This document shows positions 30,135 through 37,870 of a stretch of 64,000 nucleotides of DNA, one piece after another. Position 1 is the first letter of the stretch, and each line of letters begins with the position of its first letter. A model generated the notes under the pieces. The model did not search any database, was not told the origin of the DNA, and saw nothing but the letters and a program-made list of their open reading frames with translations. The DNA is from Simiduia litorea (lineage in GTDB: Bacteria; Pseudomonadota; Gammaproteobacteria; Pseudomonadales; Cellvibrionaceae). Made by a program: the position numbers and the translations under genes. Location of the stretch: contig NZ_AP031497.1 of NCBI RefSeq assembly GCF_042853465.1, positions 496,001 through 560,000 of the forward strand, given 5' to 3'.

Positions 30135-30300
30135 GGTTAACCTCTACTTTTTTTAGTCTAGGTTAACGTTAGATCAGAAATAGCACGGCGCCAGAGACTT
30201 TGGGTTTGGTCTATAAGCTAATTTGTTCTTAACCGGATCTTTTATATATTTTTCGGGCTGCGGAGCCGCTGAGGTAGCGTTTCCGCGCTGATTAGCAGGT

Positions 30301-31233
30301 CTATACGGACGCTTTCTTTTTAAAGATAACGTTTTTCAACCAAACTAGAGGTATAAAAAGTAAAAACCAAAATTTCTTGAGAAAGATTAAGGCCATCGCA
30401 ATTAAACCAGTTTTGGCCAGAACCTTACCTGCAATTAGACCGCCAATGCCGTAGGCCGCCACTTGATCTATAGAGGGGTCGAATTGGGCGTAGCGGTTGC
30501 CGTCGGTGAAGCTGGCCATGGCGAGCACATCGTTTCGGGCGGCTTCAATTTCTGCAAGTTGTGGCATAGAGGCGATAAAGTTCAGAACCAGTACACCTTC
30601 GCGCCCTAGAATTCTAACGTTGTAATTCAACGTGTTCTCATCGGCGTCACCGAATTTAAGCTCTTTGGCCCAATAGAGTTTATGGGTTTCGGCATCGTAG
30701 TAAGGCTGTGAGGCCCAGCCGACCAGCGTAATAGCATCGTAACCCGCCTCGACTCGGAACTTGGATTCATGTTGGGTGTCGGCCTGCATGTCCGCCAGTA
30801 ATTCTGCGTAATCTATCTCTGCGGCATCATCATCGTACACATGACCTTCGGCTTCGTAATCGATGGTGACGCCCCAAGATGCGCCATCAATCGGCGTATA
30901 ATCGGCCGGAAACAACATGCCCAAGTTAAGTTCGCTCTCGGGGTTGCCCCAAGCCTCCTCCAGTACCCGTTTGGTGTCTTCTGGTGACAAGTAATAAAAA
31001 CCTTCGGGTACGTCTAAGCTGGCGATACCACCAGGCAGGGCAATGGTTCCGGTTTGTGGGGTCAATGAGTCGAGGAAGTCGGCGGCCCATTGTTGGTAGG
31101 CTTGCTCTTCGCTGGTTACCTCTGCTGTTATCACATCGGCGTCTGCTGCATCGGTGGGTGTTTGCGCGAAACTTACGCTGGTTAGGCTGAGTGCGAGCAA
31201 GAAGGCAAGTGTTAAGCGGGTTAGGTTTAGCAT
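30301..31233 (-). CDS. DUF2167 family membrane protein
   Basis: 310 residues from the ATG at 31233 (MLNLTRLTLAFLLAL), chosen because AAGGA lies just before it and a longer start would overlap the upstream gene. Signal peptide (about 1-24), a periplasmic DUF2167 domain (LPGGIASLDVPEGFYYLSPEDTKRVLEEAWGNP; GASWGVTIDYEAEGHVYDDDA), then one or two membrane segments near the C-terminus (about 260-305) and a basic cytoplasmic tail. Function unknown. It is the last gene of a sterol-desaturase-linked minus-strand group. Confidence 0.87.
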   Translation of the reverse strand: MLNLTRLTLAFLLALSLTSVSFAQTPTDAADADVITAEVTSEEQAYQQWAADFLDSLTPQTGTIALPGGIASLDVPEGFYYLSPEDTKRVLEEAWGNPESELNLGMLFPADYTPIDGASWGVTIDYEAEGHVYDDDAAEIDYAELLADMQADTQHESKFRVEAGYDAITLVGWASQPYYDAETHKLYWAKELKFGDADENTLNYNVRILGREGVLVLNFIASMPQLAEIEAARNDVLAMASFTDGNRYAQFDPSIDQVAAYGIGGLIAGKVLAKTGLIAMALIFLKKFWFLLFIPLVWLKNVIFKKKASV

Positions 31234-31258
31234 CGGTCGTCCTTGTAAGTGTTTATTA

Positions 31259-32479
31259 TTAGGCAATGTTTGTGGCGCGATTTTTAAACAATAACATGAG
31301 TAGCGGCAAGTTCAGCACTAGGTAGCTGCCGAAAATTAGCGCGGTGGTAATGGACAGTAATTGCCAGCAGAGCGCGAAGCCTATAACCGTTAATGCGTAG
31401 CGCAATAGCTCCCAGCGCAGAGAGCCTTGATCTAACAAATGGCCGGTGCTGATCAGCGGCAAGGTCACAAAAAGCCAGCCCAGCAACTTCAACCCTATCG
31501 CTAAATCGGCAAAATGAAAGATAAAATAAAAGCCAGTGATAAGACCGGCACTGAATTGGAACAGTGCGTAGGCCTGCATTGCCTTGTCAACGGGGGGGTT
31601 ATATTTCGTAAAGTTGTCTAAATTGGGCTTTAGGAAAGGGAGCTTTGCCTCCATATCTGCAGGGCGCCATCCCGTTGGCATAAACCAAATTCGAATCTTG
31701 TCCCAAATGCTGCTGCAGTAAATCGCATCCCTTAGCAAATACCACCAAACCTGCAAATTGGCCCGCAAGGGGTTCATAGTGTGCAGGGCTCGGCTAACAC
31801 CGTAGATGATGGGTGTGTCTTTTCGCTCTTCTTGAAAACTATTAAAGAGCTTGTCCCAAATAATAAAAACACCGCCGTAGTTTCTGTCCCAATAGAGAGG
31901 GTTTTGTGCGTGATGCACGCGATGGTGTGATGGGGTTACAAACCACTTTTCCATCCAGCCACATTTGTCGATATGTTGCGTATGCACCCAAAATTGGTAC
32001 AGCAAGTTGAAGCCGGCGCTGGCAATAATAATCTCGGCAGGAATGCCTAACATGTACAGTGGGATGGCGAATATCCAATCGAAAAAGCCGCCGCTGGTTT
32101 GTCGCAGCGCGGTACTTAAGTTGTAGTCTTCACTTTGGTGGTGCACCACGTGCCCGGCCCAGAGGCAATTAATTTCATGGTTTAGGCGATGATTCCAATA
32201 ATAGGTGAGGTCATACCCGATAAAGGCCACAATCCAAGTGACTATTGGGTAATCTTGCCACGGGATGACGTTGAGCTTAGGTAGCCACTCGGCCATCACA
32301 TAGGCGCCAAGCGCAAAGATGATCAGGCGATGGGTGCGCGAGATGACGCCGAGCGACATGCTGGCAATGGCATCGTTGAGGCGATAGAACTGGGTGCCGC
32401 GTTTTTTATCCACCCAAAGTTCTAGGGCAATAAGAATCAGGTAGAAGGGAGCTGCTAAAACGGTAATGAGTTGCGCCAT
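31259..32479 (-). CDS. Sterol desaturase / fatty acid hydroxylase superfamily protein
   Basis: Di-iron membrane oxygenase. 406 residues from the ATG at 32479, preceded by AGAGG; a TTG five codons earlier is possible. Histidine motifs: YWNHRLNHEINCLWAGHVVHH (HX3H and HXXHH) and HTQHID..PSHHRVHHAQN. Several membrane helices on both sides. The substrate (sterol, carotenoid or lipid) cannot be told from sequence. It sits downstream of a TonB-dependent receptor, with a terminator hairpin between, and upstream of DUF2167. Confidence 0.9.
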   Translation of the reverse strand: MAQLITVLAAPFYLILIALELWVDKKRGTQFYRLNDAIASMSLGVISRTHRLIIFALGAYVMAEWLPKLNVIPWQDYPIVTWIVAFIGYDLTYYWNHRLNHEINCLWAGHVVHHQSEDYNLSTALRQTSGGFFDWIFAIPLYMLGIPAEIIIASAGFNLLYQFWVHTQHIDKCGWMEKWFVTPSHHRVHHAQNPLYWDRNYGGVFIIWDKLFNSFQEERKDTPIIYGVSRALHTMNPLRANLQVWWYLLRDAIYCSSIWDKIRIWFMPTGWRPADMEAKLPFLKPNLDNFTKYNPPVDKAMQAYALFQFSAGLITGFYFIFHFADLAIGLKLLGWLFVTLPLISTGHLLDQGSLRWELLRYALTVIGFALCWQLLSITTALIFGSYLVLNLPLLMLLFKNRATNIA

Positions 32480-32546
32480 AACGCTACCTCTCAATAGTGT
32501 GACGTCTGCTTTTTGTTATAGCTTTTGCGTCATTTTTTATTATAAG

Positions 32547-32580
32547 AACAAACAAGGGGCTTGAAGCCCCTTGTTTGTTT
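32547..32580 (-). terminator. Hairpin after the TonB-dependent receptor gene
   Basis: AAACAAGGGGCT-TGA-AGCCCCTTGTTT with further pairing outside, between the receptor stop (32602) and the desaturase start (32479). The T-run on the minus strand is broken (TTGTTTGTT), so it may attenuate rather than stop. Confidence 0.65.
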
Positions 32581-32601
32581 TGCACAGGTAAAGCGTATAA
32601 C

Positions 32602-35112
32602 TTAGAAGTTGTAGCGACCCTGAATGCCATACATGCGTGGCATGCCACGTGTGGCTACAGGTGAGCCTAGGCCATCGCCTGTACCGCCGATGTCCCACAG
32701 ATACTCTTCGTCGGTGAGGTTGTTGGCATATAGCGCAACAGACCAATCGCCAGCATCATTTTCGAGCGTTGCACGCGCGTTAACGATGTTGAAGGCATCG
32801 ATGTTTTGACCATCATCTACGCCGGTGTTGTTTACGCGTTCGCCGGTGTAGTTGTAATCACCGCGTAAGCGTAAAGCGAGATCGCCACCGAAATGCAGTG
32901 TGTATTCGGCCATAGCATTGAACTTATGCTTAGGCATAGACGACAAAGGTTCGCCTTCAAGGCTAAAGCCAGGTTCGTCACCCAAGAATGGGTTGTACTT
33001 GGTGTACTCGGTATATACGTAGCCGTAGTTGGCACCCAGCATCAGATTTTCGGTGGCGAGGAACTGCCAATCGAATTCGAAACCGCGGCCTTCAGCGTCG
33101 GCATTGTTGATGTTGTAGGTTGGGATCACACCTTCAGGCCCAGACAACTTCAAAATTTGTAGGTTGTCGTAGGTGAAGGCATAAACTGACGTATTGAAAC
33201 GCATACGGCCATCCATCAGCTTTGACTTCATACCGAGTTCGAAGTTGAGAACATCTTCTGGTTCGAAGGCAGGGTCATTACCTAGGCTATTAAAGCCGCC
33301 GGCTTTGTAACCCTTGGCAATAGATGCAAACAGCATGGTGTCATCGGTTGCAGCGTAGTTGACGACCAAGCGTGGATCGACAGAACTCCACGTATCGCTC
33401 TTCAGCTCAGGATTTCCAGCTGTGCCGATTTGTTCAGCGAAAATGAGACCGAACGGAAGTTGTGTTGGAATGTTAGGGTTCACATTGGCGTTTAGGAAAG
33501 CTGCGCTCACGCTAGCTCCACCAGTTGCTGGGCCGCTGAGCGTGTCGATTAAGATGGCATTGGTGTAATTTGTTTGAATCTCGAAGTCTTTACTGTCTTG
33601 GCTCCAGCGTAAACCTAAGGTGACATCTAACTTATCGGTGAATGAATAGGTCATGTCACCGTAAACGGCATAACTCGTTAGCTCGCGGTTGTTGTGCATG
33701 GCTTCCTGCCAAGGCAGGCCAGCATTGCTTGGGCCCATGTTTGCAATGACAGCGTTTTGGATGTCAGTCGCATTCATACCCAAGCCAAATGGGCTTAGCG
33801 CGGCGTTAATAAGAGGTGCAATGTTGCCGCCAATAAATCCTGTCATGCCTGCTGTAACCGGAGCATAGGTATTAACGAAAGCGGCAGGATTGCCTACGCC
33901 ATCGGGACACAAGCCACCGGCAGCGCCTTTTTTGCATGCATCCACGAGGAAGAATGTGTCTAAGGTTAGAGTGGTGGCATCAACTAAATAAGTTTGATCA
34001 ATTTCATCTTTGAAGTAGCTAGCACCCACAAACCACTTTAGCTTTTCATCCGCGTAGTTCAGACGGAACTCTTGGCTCAGTTGATCTTGCTTTTCGATGG
34101 TGTCGGTAGTTAAAAAGAAGCGCGCAATATCAGTGCCGTCTTCTTCTTCGTTCTGGTGGAACTCGTAGCCGCGCTTCGCCGTGATCGAGGTAAAGGTGTA
34201 GTTATCGAAATCGTGGCTAATGGTTAAGCTGGTACCGCGGATGGTGCGATCGTTAAAGCCGGCATTATCCGTGGTGTAATCGTCGTATAGGGCATCTGGC
34301 GCCAAGGTAAAGCTAGAGCCGATAGGGCCATCTGAATCTTCTTTGTTGTAGTCTGCGCGCAAAGTGACATCGGTATTGTCGCCCGCTTGCCATAACAGAG
34401 CACCTACAACACCTTGATCGTCTTCGATCCAAAGGTCGTCGCCAGCAATGCCGGTGGTAGACGCGTTATTAATGAAGCCGTCGCGGGTATTGGTATAGCC
34501 GCCAACACGTAAAGAAACGGTATCGGTTAGGCCGGTATTGAAGCCCAGCGCAATTTTCTGCTTGTTGTAGTTGCCCATCTGGACATCAACATAGCCTTCA
34601 GTTTCCTGCGAAGGTGCTTTGGTGGTGATGCTGATGGCACCAGCGGCTGCGTTACGACCAAATAGGGTACCCTGTGGGCCTTTCAAGACTTCAACACGAT
34701 CAATGTCATTGAAGTTAACCAGTGCGCTACCGCCGTGACCGGTGTAGACGCCATCCACATAAACCGCTACGGCTGGATCGGAGCCCGAACCGAAGTCGTT
34801 GGTAGAGATGCCGCGAATGGTGAAACTGGCTTGGCTGGTGTCGCCCACGTTGGTTTCAACGCCGGGAATGAATGTACCTAGGTCGTTAACGTTTTGTGCG
34901 CCCAGGTCGCGTACGCCGTCTACAGAGAAGGCGTTGATAGTAATAGGTACGTCGTCAACCGATTCGGCGCGTTTTTGCGCGGTTACGGTGATCTCTTCCA
35001 GCGCATAGTCTTGCGCCAGCGTGGGTAAAGCGATGGTGGTCAGTGCTGTAGCTATTGCTAGCGATAAACTGCTAGGGGCATAGCGGCGAAGTGTGCTCTT
35101 CGGAGAAATCAT
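32602..35112 (-). CDS. TonB-dependent outer-membrane receptor
   Basis: 836 residues from the ATG at 35112 (MISPKSTLRRYAPSS), with GAGAG upstream. Signal peptide (about 1-33), TonB box-like ITVTAQKR (about 40), plug domain (about 50-160: VPITINAFSV, FTIRGIS, VEVLKGPQGTLFGRNAAAGAI) and a 22-strand barrel ending in RYNF. A loop (near residue 400) has CKKGAAGGLCPDG, a likely disulfide. The sequence is of the broad class found next to degradative genes, without heme or siderophore hallmarks. With the sterol-desaturase gene next door the cargo could be a hydrophobic steroid- or terpenoid-like compound, but that is only neighbourhood inference. Confidence 0.92.
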   Translation of the reverse strand: MISPKSTLRRYAPSSLSLAIATALTTIALPTLAQDYALEEITVTAQKRAESVDDVPITINAFSVDGVRDLGAQNVNDLGTFIPGVETNVGDTSQASFTIRGISTNDFGSGSDPAVAVYVDGVYTGHGGSALVNFNDIDRVEVLKGPQGTLFGRNAAAGAISITTKAPSQETEGYVDVQMGNYNKQKIALGFNTGLTDTVSLRVGGYTNTRDGFINNASTTGIAGDDLWIEDDQGVVGALLWQAGDNTDVTLRADYNKEDSDGPIGSSFTLAPDALYDDYTTDNAGFNDRTIRGTSLTISHDFDNYTFTSITAKRGYEFHQNEEEDGTDIARFFLTTDTIEKQDQLSQEFRLNYADEKLKWFVGASYFKDEIDQTYLVDATTLTLDTFFLVDACKKGAAGGLCPDGVGNPAAFVNTYAPVTAGMTGFIGGNIAPLINAALSPFGLGMNATDIQNAVIANMGPSNAGLPWQEAMHNNRELTSYAVYGDMTYSFTDKLDVTLGLRWSQDSKDFEIQTNYTNAILIDTLSGPATGGASVSAAFLNANVNPNIPTQLPFGLIFAEQIGTAGNPELKSDTWSSVDPRLVVNYAATDDTMLFASIAKGYKAGGFNSLGNDPAFEPEDVLNFELGMKSKLMDGRMRFNTSVYAFTYDNLQILKLSGPEGVIPTYNINNADAEGRGFEFDWQFLATENLMLGANYGYVYTEYTKYNPFLGDEPGFSLEGEPLSSMPKHKFNAMAEYTLHFGGDLALRLRGDYNYTGERVNNTGVDDGQNIDAFNIVNARATLENDAGDWSVALYANNLTDEEYLWDIGGTGDGLGSPVATRGMPRMYGIQGRYNF

Positions 35113-35408
35113 AGTCGGCTCTCTAATTAATGTTATTTTAAGCGTCATCATCGGCACTATCGTTATGCCGTCGGCCTAACATAAAGGATTTTCCTAAATG
35201 TTCAATGACCTTATGAGACTTGTTGGTCACTAATTTAGCAATTAATTTACCGTTTGTGTTCCATTGTTGTGTAAAAAGATACGTTATAAAGCTGTGGTGT
35301 TGGACTCTCGTTCCGTCTTTATACCCTCGGCGCCGGCGTAATCTAGGCGAACGGTATTATTCAGCCATGCATTGTGCGGGCGCCTGCCGATCATAACGGA
35401 GATTTTCA

Positions 35409-36344
35409 TTGGATCAAATAACAGGGCGCTGGCGATTGGGATTATTGTTAGCGTTAAGCACGGCTCTGATGTGGGGTTTATTGCCTATCGCGTTAAAGGG
35501 CATTTTGGGCTCAATGGACGCGGTTACCATCACTTGGTTTCGCTTTTTTGTTTCTGCCTTGTTTATCGGTGCCTATATTCACGTTAAAGGGGGCTTCCCT
35601 TGGCGAAAGTTGACCGTTCGCAGTATGGCAATCAAGTTCACCGTTGCCACTGTTTGTTTATTGGGCAATTTCTTGTTGTATCTCATAGGGCTTGATTACA
35701 CCACCGCCTCAGCGGCACAGGTCATGATTCAAGTGGCGCCCATGCTGATGTTGCTATTGAGTCTAGTGTTATTCAAAGAGCGTTTCTCGTTAGGCCAAGC
35801 CTTCGGCGTGCTGTTGTTTGTGTCTGGCTTGCTGTTGTTTTTCAATCTTCGTTTGGAAGAGCTAATTGGCGCCCAAGGCCGTTATGCCTTCGGCGTGCTG
35901 TTGGTTTTTGTGGCTGCGGTAATATGGGCTGTGTATGGCGTCATTCAGAAGCAGCTGCACAAGAGCTTCACCTCGATGGAGATTTTGTGGCTTATCTTTG
36001 TCGTCGGAGCATTGGTATTTGCGCCAAAAGCGAATTTTGGTAGTTTTCAAGGGCTAAGGTTATTTGAGTGGGTTTGCCTTATATTTGCGGCGCTAAATAC
36101 CATCGTTGCCTATGGTACTTTTGCCTATGCCTTGCAGCACTGGGAGGCGAGCCGGGTTAGCGCCACCATCACCGTGGTGCCCGTTATTACCTTGCTGGGG
36201 GTGCAATTGACCAATTGGTTGATGCCAAATCTGATTGTGGTGGAACCAATGAATGTGCTGAGTTGGATTGGTGCAGCGCTTGTGGTGTTGGGCTCCATGG
36301 CCGCAGCCCTATTAAAAGCCCGCACTAAGCGAATTAGCGCTTGA
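35409..36344 (+). CDS. EamA/DMT family transporter
   Basis: 311 residues with ten membrane segments in two EamA repeats (about 10-140 and 160-300). Start is TTG (35409) with GGAG nine bases upstream; no ATG fits. Typical EamA signatures include FFRFF-like TWFRFFVSALF and the second-repeat AVIWAVYGVIQKQL. Exports or imports small metabolites or amino acids; substrate unknown. It ends inside the -35 box of the tRNA-Met promoter. Confidence 0.9.
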   Translation: MDQITGRWRLGLLLALSTALMWGLLPIALKGILGSMDAVTITWFRFFVSALFIGAYIHVKGGFPWRKLTVRSMAIKFTVATVCLLGNFLLYLIGLDYTTASAAQVMIQVAPMLMLLLSLVLFKERFSLGQAFGVLLFVSGLLLFFNLRLEELIGAQGRYAFGVLLVFVAAVIWAVYGVIQKQLHKSFTSMEILWLIFVVGALVFAPKANFGSFQGLRLFEWVCLIFAALNTIVAYGTFAYALQHWEASRVSATITVVPVITLLGVQLTNWLMPNLIVVEPMNVLSWIGAALVVLGSMAAALLKARTKRISA

Positions 36345-36369
36345 CAGCTTGGGGGTGAATTGCCAAAAT
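36341..36369 (+). promoter_or_regulatory. Probable tRNA-Met promoter overlapping a stop codon
   Basis: Perfect TTGACA (36341-36346), a 17-base spacer and CAAAAT (36364-36369), then TCGCGCCCTC. The TGA of the transporter gene (36342-36344) is part of the -35. The spacing to tRNA-Met (36416) is about 46 bases. Confidence 0.6.
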
Positions 36370-36415
36370 TCGCGCCCTCTTTGAGCAGGCAATTCTGGCC
36401 TGAACAAAGCAGTAT

Positions 36416-36492
36416 GGCTAGATAGCTCAGTTGGTTAGAGCACAGCACTCATAATGCTGGGGTCGGCGGTTCAAATCCGCCTCTAGCTACCA
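36416..36492 (+). tRNA. metT: Elongator tRNA-Met (CAT)
   Basis: 77 bases with encoded CCA; anticodon loop ACTCATAAT reads CAT. The body matches elongator tRNA-Met rather than initiator or the Ile2 tRNA. The acceptor stem GGCTAGA/TCTAGCT ends in a G1-U72 wobble instead of G-C. Followed by a strong terminator. Confidence 0.93.
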
Positions 36493-36498
36493 TATTTG

Positions 36499-36534
36499 AA
36501 AAACCCAGCAGGCTTACCTGCTGGGTTTTTTTTC
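36499..36534 (+). terminator. Terminator after tRNA-Met
   Basis: AAAACCCAGCAGG-CTTA-CCTGCTGGGTTTTTTTT, a 13-bp stem followed by a T8 run. Confidence 0.95.
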
Positions 36535-36604
36535 GTCCGTATAGGTCTGCTTACAATGCCCGTTTAAGCTCGCAGCCCTGCCACTCTAGCTTCAGTTGGA
36601 CGCA

Positions 36605-37102
36605 CTAAAATTGATAGCGCACTTCTACCGTGAAGTCATCCTCACTCCAGTTGGCTTTGTAGCGCATGCCCTCTGTGTAGCGGTTTACCCCGGCGGCGTA
36701 CTCGCCTTGCAGTAAGGTCCAAGCGGGGGTGCCGAGGGATTGTTTGAGTGAGTTTGACAGCAGTCTGTCGCTCGAGCGGCGGATTTTCACTTGCGTCGCT
36801 GCAGCGGAGGACTGGATGTTATCGACCATCCGGTCGGTGATGCGCTGGGCCTCTGAACCAAATGCCGGTTGGGCGACGGCGGTGGAGCAGCTGCCAACGA
36901 CGAGTGCCATGCGAATAAAGCGCTGCCAGCGCAGCGCACGGGCAAGTTGGCGCTTATTGATGGAGGCTTGTTGCAGTAGTATCTCGCCAAGGGGCGCGTG
37001 GGTGAGCTTTTGGGTGCGGCTGGCGCGCGCTAGGTCGTCGGCCTTGACCCATTGCCGTTCGAGTAGGATGTCGCCGATTCTGGGTGCTTGTTGAGTTGCC
37101 AT
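36605..37102 (-). CDS. Small protein with MshEN-like N-terminus and secreted-type C-terminus
   Basis: 165 residues from the ATG at 37102. Residues about 7-55 (RIGDILLERQWVKADDLARAS; PLGEILLQQASINKRQLARALRWQ) form two helical repeats like the MshEN/GspE N-terminal domain found in type II secretion and pilus ATPases, some of which bind c-di-GMP. A hydrophobic segment (about 58-75) follows. The C-terminal part (about 80-165) has amphipathic strands ending in VRYQF, a barrel-like end. I know no matching protein family; the combination of an MshEN-like half and a possible outer-membrane half is odd. Confidence 0.65.
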   Translation of the reverse strand: MATQQAPRIGDILLERQWVKADDLARASRTQKLTHAPLGEILLQQASINKRQLARALRWQRFIRMALVVGSCSTAVAQPAFGSEAQRITDRMVDNIQSSAAATQVKIRRSSDRLLSNSLKQSLGTPAWTLLQGEYAAGVNRYTEGMRYKANWSEDDFTVEVRYQF

Positions 37103-37351
37103 GGTGCACGCCCTCACGCTAGTGAAGAGACTATTTTAGCGCTATTTTAGGCGTTGCTCAGCCTTAGCTTCCCGCATGGTTAGACTGAATATTTATGACC
37201 TGATTTTTTGATATAGCCGCCGTCCAATAAGTTTGAGCTGTTAGTGCTCGCAGCGACATTCCCCCCGTTGGGGTAGGGCTGACGGCACAGGATTGGGGTA
37301 GTCTCAGGGACGGTTAATTCATGCCGTTACTCTGCTTATGGGGGATGCGTT

Positions 37352-37870
37352 ATGCTAGGTGCACTCGTTCGACGTTATTTTAGGGTGCTGAAAGACGTCA
37401 GCCGACGTGGTTTGGGTGTGCTGTTATTGGGCTTTTTATGCCCGCAGGTGTTTGCCGACTCGGTGGCTCTGCCGGTGAAGTTAACCAAGGCGCAAATCAG
37501 TGGCGATATTTTCGCCTCTTCACTGTCTGTGGCGACACAGGAAGCCTCCGAGTTGGGCCCTAACTCTGTGCAAAATGCCGAGGTTTTTCTCTCTTCCGAT
37601 CGCAAGCTCGATGCCGGCATGTATCGCTCTGGCCCTGCAAAATTCACCATCAGTGAACCCTACGGTGTGGATGAGTTCATGTTCTTTCTCGAGGGCCATG
37701 TCACCTTAACCTCGGCCGATGGCTCAGTTGTTCGCGTCAATGCTGGTGAAGCCGTCACTATCCCCAAGCAGTGGACCGGGCTTTGGGAGTCTTCGGCTTA
37801 CACAAAAATTTATGTGATCTACTCGCCGGATGCTCTATTGCCTGTTAAGGATATTGGCGCCGATGACTGA
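37352..37870 (+). CDS. Secreted cupin-domain protein
   Basis: 172 residues with a signal peptide or anchor (about 19-36, ending VFA) and a cupin fold (about 75-160) with GVDEFMFFLEGHVTLTSADGSVVRVNAGEAVTIPKQWTGLWESS. It is of the DUF861/cupin_3 kind (VDEF..EGHV; GEAVTIPK.W.G.W). Its stop overlaps the start of the following flavoprotein by eight bases, so they are translated together. It likely binds or sequesters a small ligand in the periplasm; metal ligands are not clearly the canonical His set. Confidence 0.82.
   Translation: MLGALVRRYFRVLKDVSRRGLGVLLLGFLCPQVFADSVALPVKLTKAQISGDIFASSLSVATQEASELGPNSVQNAEVFLSSDRKLDAGMYRSGPAKFTISEPYGVDEFMFFLEGHVTLTSADGSVVRVNAGEAVTIPKQWTGLWESSAYTKIYVIYSPDALLPVKDIGADD

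Noticed and set aside
35158..35408. Strong promoter in the divergent gap of the receptor and EamA genes
   Set aside because: TTGTTG and TATAAA occur (35264-35290) but only 15 bases apart; not good enough to call.
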